This document shows, in pieces, positions 40,865-46,334 of a stretch of 46,334 bases of DNA. The translations under genes and the position numbers were made by a program. Source of the stretch: an uncultured Oscillospiraceae bacterium (GTDB lineage: Bacteria; Bacillota; Clostridia; Oscillospirales; Ruminococcaceae); contig CAJTTB010000021.1 of assembly GCA_910579175.1 (NCBI GenBank), positions 1 to 46,334 of the forward strand, written 5' to 3'. Numbering within the stretch: the stretch's first letter is position 1; each line of letters begins with the position of its first letter. The notes under the pieces were generated by a model. The model worked only from the letters and a program-made list of their open reading frames with translations. It was not told the origin of the DNA and did not search any database.

Positions 40865-41443
40865 ATGAAAAATACGGATCATTTATATTTTCAATTCAAT
40901 TGGAAAAGTTGTCAAAAATATATTTTATGTCAATCCATAGAACATGATTATTTAAAACAAGCAATTTTAGAATATAGTGAACTATTGAAATTAGAGCAAT
41001 CGCAACAAGAACATCGCTTTCGATATTATTATAAAAAAGATGAAAGTGATTGGGTGATTATAAAGTGTCCAGATGAGATTAGTTTTTATGTATTTCACAA
41101 TTTGCTCGGTTGGATTGCAGCAGTTCCGAATTGTCAGAGTCAGTGGCCCAAACAGGCAATTGGTGTTGTGGTGAGTGAGGAAATGGGATATTCTTATTAC
41201 TGTCATCTAGATAGGCGCAACCCCTATCAAGATAGTTTGATAGGGACTTTTGACGATGGAAAAACATTTCAAATTTCCCTTCCGGATGCATTTCAGGAAA
41301 ATGGAAATATCATGTTATTTGATGTTGTGAATTCACAGACGAAATTATGGTTGTTTTTAAAGGATAGACAAATTGAGCGCACAGATTTAGAAGTTTTACC
41401 CACAAAATGGGAGTGGGGTGTGCGAGTAAATTTTCCAGTTTAA
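40865..41443 (+). CDS. Unknown soluble protein
   Basis: This 192-residue protein has no membrane segment and no motif I can name. It is rich in aromatic residues (tryptophans in FNWKSCQKY, ESDWVIIKC, NLLGWIAAVPN, LPTKWEWGVRVNFPV), and probably alpha/beta. AGAGGA lies six bases before the ATG. Twenty-one bases separate it from the DUF362 gene, so the two may be co-transcribed. Confidence 0.7.
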   Translation: MKNTDHLYFQFNWKSCQKYILCQSIEHDYLKQAILEYSELLKLEQSQQEHRFRYYYKKDESDWVIIKCPDEISFYVFHNLLGWIAAVPNCQSQWPKQAIGVVVSEEMGYSYYCHLDRRNPYQDSLIGTFDDGKTFQISLPDAFQENGNIMLFDVVNSQTKLWLFLKDRQIERTDLEVLPTKWEWGVRVNFPV

Positions 41444-41464
41444 AGAAAAAGGAGCTTCATTGAT

Positions 41465-42604
41465 ATGTCAATGGTCAGTATTACCAAACATCAAGATTAT
41501 CGCCTTGAAGAGATTACAACAGCAGTGAGAACGCATTTTAAACGCTTTCAATTAGAACAACAGCTCAGTGCAAATACCAAAGTGTTGATAAAGCCAAATT
41601 TGCTGATGAAGCGCAGACCTGAAGAGTTTACAACAACACATCCAACTTTGGTAGAAGCCGCCATTATTTGCTTAAAGGAATTGGGTGTAAAACACATTAC
41701 TGTTGCGGATAGTCCCGGTGGATTATATACAGTATCTGCCTTGAGAGGGATTTATCAAGCCTCTGGCATGATGGAGGTTTGTAAACGTCAAAGAGTGATC
41801 TTAAATGAAGATATTTCTTTTCAAGAAAAGGGTAATCCATCTGCTGTATTGGTGAAAAAGTTTCCCTTGATTCAACCAGTCATACAAGCGGATTTTATTT
41901 TGGATATTTGTAAATTAAAAAGTCATGCAATGACCGGTTTGAGTGGAGCGGTTAAGAATTTATTTGGTTGTATTCCAGGATTGACAAAACCAGAATTTCA
42001 TTGGAGATTTCCGGAAAAAGAACAATTTTGTCAAATGTTGGTTGATTTGTGTGAAACGGTAAAGCCAGATTTTGTTTTAGTAGATGCGATTCATGCAATG
42101 GAGGGAGATGGTCCTTCTGGAGGAACCATGCGAAAGGTGAATCGGATTTTGGCTTCCAATCAACCATATGATTTAGATTATTGTTTGTGTCAGTTGATTG
42201 GTGTTTTGCCCGAACGGATTTTGACAGTGTCTCACTCCATTCAGCGGGGATTATGTTGTGGAGAGCTTTGCGATATTCAAATTATAGGGGAATCATTGCA
42301 AACTGTAGCCGATTTTCAGATGCCTCAAGATAAAGGTTTAGACTTTATGGCTTGGGTACCTAAATTTCTTAGAAAACCAGCAAAAGCGATTACAGAAAAG
42401 TTTTTGACTTCTAGACCTAAAATCAGAACAGCAGACTGTATTGGATGTGGAAAATGTGCAGAAAGTTGTCCACCAAAAACAATTCAAATTGTAGATCGCA
42501 AGGCGAAAATCAATGATAAAAATTGTATTCGTTGTTTTTGTTGTCATGAAATGTGCCCAGTGAAAGCAATTGACATTAAGCGTTCGCGTTTATTTTTGAA
42601 ATAA
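41465..42604 (+). CDS. DUF362 protein with C-terminal double [4Fe-4S] ferredoxin domain
   Basis: This 379-residue protein has an N-terminal DUF362 domain: VLIKPNLLMKRRPEEFTTTHPTLVEAAI, VADSPGG, and KLKSHAMTGLSGAVKNLFGCIPG. At the C-terminus are two ferredoxin motifs, CIGCGKCAESCPPKTI and CIRCFCCHEMCPVKAI, each fit for one [4Fe-4S] cluster. It is likely an electron carrier or iron-sulfur oxidoreductase. No partner enzyme is obvious. AAAGGAG lies 10 bases before the ATG. Confidence 0.88.
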   Translation: MSMVSITKHQDYRLEEITTAVRTHFKRFQLEQQLSANTKVLIKPNLLMKRRPEEFTTTHPTLVEAAIICLKELGVKHITVADSPGGLYTVSALRGIYQASGMMEVCKRQRVILNEDISFQEKGNPSAVLVKKFPLIQPVIQADFILDICKLKSHAMTGLSGAVKNLFGCIPGLTKPEFHWRFPEKEQFCQMLVDLCETVKPDFVLVDAIHAMEGDGPSGGTMRKVNRILASNQPYDLDYCLCQLIGVLPERILTVSHSIQRGLCCGELCDIQIIGESLQTVADFQMPQDKGLDFMAWVPKFLRKPAKAITEKFLTSRPKIRTADCIGCGKCAESCPPKTIQIVDRKAKINDKNCIRCFCCHEMCPVKAIDIKRSRLFLK

Positions 42605-42613
42605 GGTGAAAAT

Positions 42614-43492
42614 ATGAGAGAAATAGTGGTAAAGGCACCAGCTAAGCTCAATCTTGCACTGGATATTGTTGGAGTGAATGAAGATCATTATCATAAAATG
42701 AAAATGATTATGCAGACCATTGATTTATTTGATGTGATTACCATTCAATTGACAGATGATGAGATACAATTGAGTTGTAATCGCCCAGAAGTTCCCTGTA
42801 ATCAACATAATATTGCTTACAGATGTGCACAAGCATTGATGGAATATATGGGTATTTTGACATATGGATTTAAAATAGATATCCAAAAGCAAATTCCAAT
42901 TCAAGCGGGTATGGCAGGGGGGAGCGCAGATGGTGCTGCTGTATTAGTGGGATTGAATGAGCTATATCAATTGGGGCTTTCTGTACAACAACTCTGCGAA
43001 ATTGGTACAAAGGTTGGTGCTGATATTCCCTTTTGTATCATTGGGGGAACGGCAAAGGTAGAGGGGATTGGAGAGGTGATTATCCCAATAGACCCAATGC
43101 CTGATTGTATATTTGCAATTGCAAAACCCAAAACAGGTATTAGTACCCAAAAGGCATTTATGGATTTTGATTTGGCTCAAATACCTCCAAGGTTGGATTT
43201 GGAACAGATGATAACTGCAATCAAACAACAGGACATTTATCAGATGTCCAATCATATGTACAATGCCTTAGAGCAGGTTTGTACAGTAAGAGATATTCAG
43301 ATCATACGCAATAAGATGTTGAGTTTTGGTGCTAAAAATGCAATGATGACCGGAAGTGGCTCCGCGGTTTTTGGAGTTTTTACCAATGCGGCACGTGCTT
43401 ATGAATGTGAACAAAAACTAAAATCTAAATATTCAGAGACGTTTCTGTGTAAACCAATTCCTTATGGGTGTCGTGTTGTCAAAACAGAATGA
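42614..43492 (+). CDS. ispE: 4-diphosphocytidyl-2-C-methyl-D-erythritol kinase IspE
   Basis: IspE phosphorylates the fourth intermediate of the MEP pathway. The 292-residue GHMP kinase has VKAPAKLNLALDIVG, the ATP loop PIQAGMAGGSADGAAVL, GADIPFCIIGGTAKVEGIGE and MTGSGSAVFGVF near the end. It appears intact. It lies nine bases after the DUF362 gene, with AAGGTG before the ATG. ispD and ispF are at the far left end of the window, on the other strand. Confidence 0.96.
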   Translation: MREIVVKAPAKLNLALDIVGVNEDHYHKMKMIMQTIDLFDVITIQLTDDEIQLSCNRPEVPCNQHNIAYRCAQALMEYMGILTYGFKIDIQKQIPIQAGMAGGSADGAAVLVGLNELYQLGLSVQQLCEIGTKVGADIPFCIIGGTAKVEGIGEVIIPIDPMPDCIFAIAKPKTGISTQKAFMDFDLAQIPPRLDLEQMITAIKQQDIYQMSNHMYNALEQVCTVRDIQIIRNKMLSFGAKNAMMTGSGSAVFGVFTNAARAYECEQKLKSKYSETFLCKPIPYGCRVVKTE

Positions 43493-43564
43493 TGTGATAT
43501 TTGCATACTTTGCAATTGTATAGTATTCCTAAAAAAACAAAATAATATTCAGAAAACAAATGAA

Positions 43565-43593
43565 TAGACAATGTTTTGTAAAGATATTATAAT
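43565..43593 (+). promoter_or_regulatory. Promoter of the fucose-isomerase-like gene
   Basis: TAGACA (43565-43570) and TATAAT (43588-43593) are separated by 17 bases, 52 bases before the ATG. Confidence 0.7.
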
Positions 43594-43645
43594 CAAATTG
43601 TCAAAGAGCTTAAAAAATGAATATTCAATAGGAGGAATTTGAACT

Positions 43646-45139
43646 ATGTTTCATCATAATGTGCCAGATGTAAAGCTGGGAATTGTAGCAGTGAGTCGTG
43701 ATTGTTTTCCAATGGAATTGTCTGAGAATCGAAGAAAAGCGGTAGTTCAGACCTATCATCAACAACAAAAGGAATTGTATGAATGTTCCGTTGTAGTGGA
43801 AAATGAATGTGATGCAATAAAAGCGGTAGAAGAATTAAAGGCGAATGAAGTCAATGCAATGGTGGTCTATCTGGGGAATTTTGGTCCAGAAACACCAGAA
43901 ACAATCTTAGCACAGCGCTTTGGCGGACCTGTGATGTATGTCGCTGCTGCGGAAGAAACACAAGAGAATTTGATTGATGGGCGTGGAGACGCTTATTGTG
44001 GCATGTTAAATGCAAGCTATAATTTGGGATTGCGTCAAATAAAAGCATATATTCCAGAATATCCAGTGGGAACAGCAGTTGAAATTTGTGCAATGATGGA
44101 TGATTTTGTGCCAGTGGCACGCACTATTTTGGGATTGCGTGGTCTGAAATTGATTTGTTTTGGTCCTCGCCCCAATGACTTTTTAGCTTGCAATGCACCG
44201 ATTAAAAAGTTATTTGATTTGGGAGTAGAGATTGAAGAAAATTCTGAGTTGGATTTGTTGGCAGCCGTCAAGGCACATGACAATGACCCTCGAATTCCAC
44301 AAGTAGTTGCAGAGATGGAACAGGAATTAGGCGGAGGCAATAAAATGCCGACTCTTTTGCCAAAACTAGCACAGTTTGAAATTACGTTGTTGGATTGGGC
44401 TGAGTCTCACAAAGGCTCTCGTCAATATGTGGCTTTTGCCAATAAATGTTGGCCAGCTTTTCAAACAGAATTCGGTTTTTGCCCTTGTTATGTCAATGGA
44501 CGTTTGACAGGACGTGGAATTCCCGTGGCTTGTGAAGTGGATATTTATGGTGCTTTAAGCGAGTATATTGGTCTATGTGCTTCTGGAGAGATTGTGACAC
44601 TGTTGGATATCAATAATTCTGTTCCATCTGATATGTACTTAACTTCAATCAAAGATGTTTATCCATATACTTTAAAAGATACTTTTATGGGATTTCATTG
44701 TGGAAATACCAATGCTAGTAAATTGAGTCAATATGAAATGAAATATCAGTTGATTCAACATCGTTGCTTAGAGCCAGATTCTGAGCCAAATGTAAGTCGC
44801 GGAACACTAGAAGGAGATTTAAAACCCGGGGAAATTACCTTTTTCCGTTTACAGAGTACCGCAGATAGCCAATTGAAAGCTTATGTGGCGGAAGGTGAAA
44901 TTTTGCCTGTGCCAACTCGTTCTTTTGGTGGCATTGGAGTATTTGCAATCCCTGAAATGGCGAGATTTTACCGCCATGTATTGATTGCTAAACGATATCC
45001 ACATCATGGGGCAGTTGCCTTTGGTCATTATGGAAAGGTGTTATTTGATGTATTATCTTATTTAGGGGTAGATGACATCGCATATAATCAACCAAAGGGC
45101 GTGTTGTATCCCACAGAAAATCCATTTGAAGCAAAGTAA
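43646..45139 (+). CDS. L-fucose/L-arabinose isomerase family protein
   Basis: The 497-residue protein resembles the fucose/arabinose isomerase superfamily: KLGIVAVSRDCFPMELSENRRKAV at the start, VYLGNFGPETPETILAQRFGGPVM, and GIPVACEVDIYGALSEYIGLCASGE carrying likely metal ligands Glu and Asp. A C-terminal barrel holds DTFMGFHCGNT and HHGAVAFGHYGKVLFD. Many homologues have unknown sugar specificity. It stands alone, with its own promoter and AGGAGG site, and with no kinase or transporter beside it. True isomerase activity is inferred. Confidence 0.82.
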   Translation: MFHHNVPDVKLGIVAVSRDCFPMELSENRRKAVVQTYHQQQKELYECSVVVENECDAIKAVEELKANEVNAMVVYLGNFGPETPETILAQRFGGPVMYVAAAEETQENLIDGRGDAYCGMLNASYNLGLRQIKAYIPEYPVGTAVEICAMMDDFVPVARTILGLRGLKLICFGPRPNDFLACNAPIKKLFDLGVEIEENSELDLLAAVKAHDNDPRIPQVVAEMEQELGGGNKMPTLLPKLAQFEITLLDWAESHKGSRQYVAFANKCWPAFQTEFGFCPCYVNGRLTGRGIPVACEVDIYGALSEYIGLCASGEIVTLLDINNSVPSDMYLTSIKDVYPYTLKDTFMGFHCGNTNASKLSQYEMKYQLIQHRCLEPDSEPNVSRGTLEGDLKPGEITFFRLQSTADSQLKAYVAEGEILPVPTRSFGGIGVFAIPEMARFYRHVLIAKRYPHHGAVAFGHYGKVLFDVLSYLGVDDIAYNQPKGVLYPTENPFEAK

Positions 45140-45240
45140 TAATTGATATTTTCTCAATGAACCATTGAGAAGTAAAGGTCGATAGAAAAAATATGATTTG
45201 GACAATTGTTTTGTCTGATTATTTCAGCGATCTATAAGAG

Positions 45241-45280
45241 AAAAACTGCTCCATCAATTTTGTGAAAAGGAGCAGTTTTT
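45241..45280 (+). terminator. Terminator after the isomerase-like gene
   Basis: AAAAACTGCTCC (45241-45252) pairs with GGAGCAGTTTTT (45269-45280), followed by TT. A separate hairpin, TTCTCAATG/CATTGAGAA (45151-45171), lies just after the stop codon without a T tract. Confidence 0.9.
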
Positions 45281-45397
45281 TTACAAAAATTCTTGATTGA
45301 TCATGGAATTGAGCAGAACAATAAAAGGATTGTAATGTAGTTTAAATAATAACTTGGTATTTATCATTGACTTTGCAATAAGGAGGAAATCAATGCG

Positions 45398-45901
45398 ATG
45401 CGTTTTGTATTGACGTGTGAAGAAATGGACGGTTTCATTTTAATAGATAAAAGTTATTTGCCAGAATTGAATGACAATCTATTATATGCAATGGATCTTT
45501 TGCTTGATCGTTATGGGAAGTCTGAATTGATTTTTGATTTTCCAGATGAACAATGGGATATTGCCAGATTAAGAGAAATCAGACCAATACAGGAGTTTTG
45601 TAATCAAGGGAAAATGATTATTTGGCTTTTAGATGGTATGAAAAAAGAGTGTGAATTTGAACAGAGTTATGAAATGATAGATTCTCTTAAGTGGTTGTCC
45701 GTTCCCACAGGCAAATTGTTGGCAGTAACGGCAAGCGAGTTGATTCAGTGTCTTTCTTATCCGAATTTGGAGATGGAAAAAATATTTGATTTAACACTTG
45801 AAAGAGGATGGTATGCAATATGGAACGAGGGAATCGATAAAATTATGTACTGTAAGAAGCCGGCTCCCAATTCCATTTTCTCAAATATTGAAGAAATATA
45901 A
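45398..45901 (+). CDS. Unknown protein
   Basis: I do not recognise this 167-residue soluble protein. It is acidic at the start (RFVLTCEEMDGFILIDKSYLPELNDNLLYAMDLLL) and has no membrane segment or known motif. The ribosome site AGGAGG (45381-45386) lies six bases before an out-of-frame ATG (45393), which opens a six-codon frame ending at TGA 45413. The main ATG is five bases further on, 11 from the ribosome site. Initiation may be shared or reduced by the tiny frame. It is the last gene before the right repeat array. Confidence 0.72.
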   Translation: MRFVLTCEEMDGFILIDKSYLPELNDNLLYAMDLLLDRYGKSELIFDFPDEQWDIARLREIRPIQEFCNQGKMIIWLLDGMKKECEFEQSYEMIDSLKWLSVPTGKLLAVTASELIQCLSYPNLEMEKIFDLTLERGWYAIWNEGIDKIMYCKKPAPNSIFSNIEEI

Positions 45902-45993
45902 AAGGGATTGTAAATCAACACAGAAGTAGAGTATTTAAATAAATGGATTCCTAAATTTAAAAATTGTGATTGAGAATGGAAATTAAGATTTTT

Positions 45994-46334
45994 ATAAAAA
46001 ATAGTATTGATTAAGAAAGTGCCTGAAGGCACAAGAAAAAAGGTATATTTTTTGTTACTCGCCAAATCGCTGGACAATCGTCAGCGGCTCGTAATAAAAA
46101 ATAGTATTGATTAAGAAAGTGCCTGAAGGCACAAGAAAAAAGGTATATTTTTTGTTACTCGCCAAATCGCTGGACAATCGTCAGCGGCTCGTAATAAAAA
46201 ATAGTATTGATTAAGAAAGTGCCTGAAGGCACAAGAAAAAAGGTATATTTTTTGTTACTCGCCAAATCGCTGGACAATCGTCAGCGGCTCGTAATAAAAA
46301 ATAGTATTGATTAAGAAAGTGCCTGAAGGCACAA
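45994..46334. repeat. Right tandem array of the 100-bp repeat (3.4 copies)
   Basis: The unit starting ATAAAAAATAGTATTG recurs at 45994, 46094, 46194 and 46294. The copies look identical and the period is exactly 100 bp. Each copy contains the hairpins GTGCC-TGAA-GGCAC and CGCT-G-GAC-AATC-GTC-AGCG. There are no spacers. The array faces outward and is cut by the window end. It is inverted relative to 1-141. Confidence 0.96.

Noticed and set aside
45994..46334. CRISPR array
   Set aside because: The whole 100-bp unit repeats without variable spacers, and no cas genes are near.

Overview
The window looks like the chromosome of a low-GC, anaerobic Gram-positive bacterium of the class Clostridia, probably near the Ruminococcaceae/Oscillospirales. 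This is inferred from AT-rich sequence, AGGAGG-type ribosome binding sites, sigma-A promoters with 17-base spacers, TTG and GTG starts, the cdaA-cdaR and rpsF-ssb-rpsR arrangements, an NfnAB-type transhydrogenase pair and the gene families present. No database search was possible, so the genus is not assigned.

Layout. Both ends lie in tandem arrays of the same 100-bp repeat, in opposite orientation (1-141 and 45994-46334). From 0.2 to 7.2 kb the minus strand carries a flavoprotein, cdaR-cdaA (c-di-AMP synthesis), ispD-ispF-DUF3343-cysteine desulfurase and a SLOG protein. From 7.4 to 10.6 kb the plus strand carries an XRE regulator, a PadR regulator with two paralogous membrane proteins, and rpsF-ssb-rpsR. 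From 10.7 to 13.3 kb is a three-gene ABC-2 exporter (minus). From 13.5 to 18.9 kb are a patatin-like lipase, nfnA-nfnB, a membrane-anchored GIY-YIG protein and a zinc-ribbon methyltransferase. From 18.9 to 24.6 kb are a PHP phosphatase, nadE-ACT-DUF711 and nadA. From 25.2 to 27.3 kb are prfB and an SGNH hydrolase. A GC-rich insertion-like patch (27.28-28.40 kb) surrounds a P-loop kinase. It is followed by an AT-rich, gene-poor stretch with a candidate 27-residue membrane peptide, a small XRE regulator and a serine recombinase.

From 30.7 to 43.5 kb a long plus-strand series holds an ANT(6)-like gene, selD-yedF-yqeB, a molybdopterin-binding protein, moaC-moaA-MOSC-moaB-modA, a BaiN/HI0933 flavoprotein, a second aminoglycoside adenylyltransferase-like gene, two unknown genes, a DUF362 ferredoxin-like protein and ispE. 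A fucose-isomerase-like protein and an unknown gene close the window.

How it fits together. selD-yedF-yqeB with a molybdopterin-binding protein and molybdenum cofactor genes is the signature of selenium-dependent molybdenum hydroxylase maturation. The EF2568-type cysteine desulfurase and DUF3343 carrier at 4.1-5.5 kb belong to the same functional set but lie 26 kb away. No hydroxylase, selA, selB or modBC gene is visible here. A second theme is NAD: nadA and nadE lie 4 kb apart. The nadE product has lost the recognisable catalytic residues of its glutaminase domain, and its mRNA leader shows switch-like alternative pairings. Other less expected signals are a hairpin placed between a strong Shine-Dalgarno and its start codon, a promoter nested in the loop of a ribosome-site-masking hairpin, a PadR promoter dyad, and six consecutive hairpins in the GC-rich patch.
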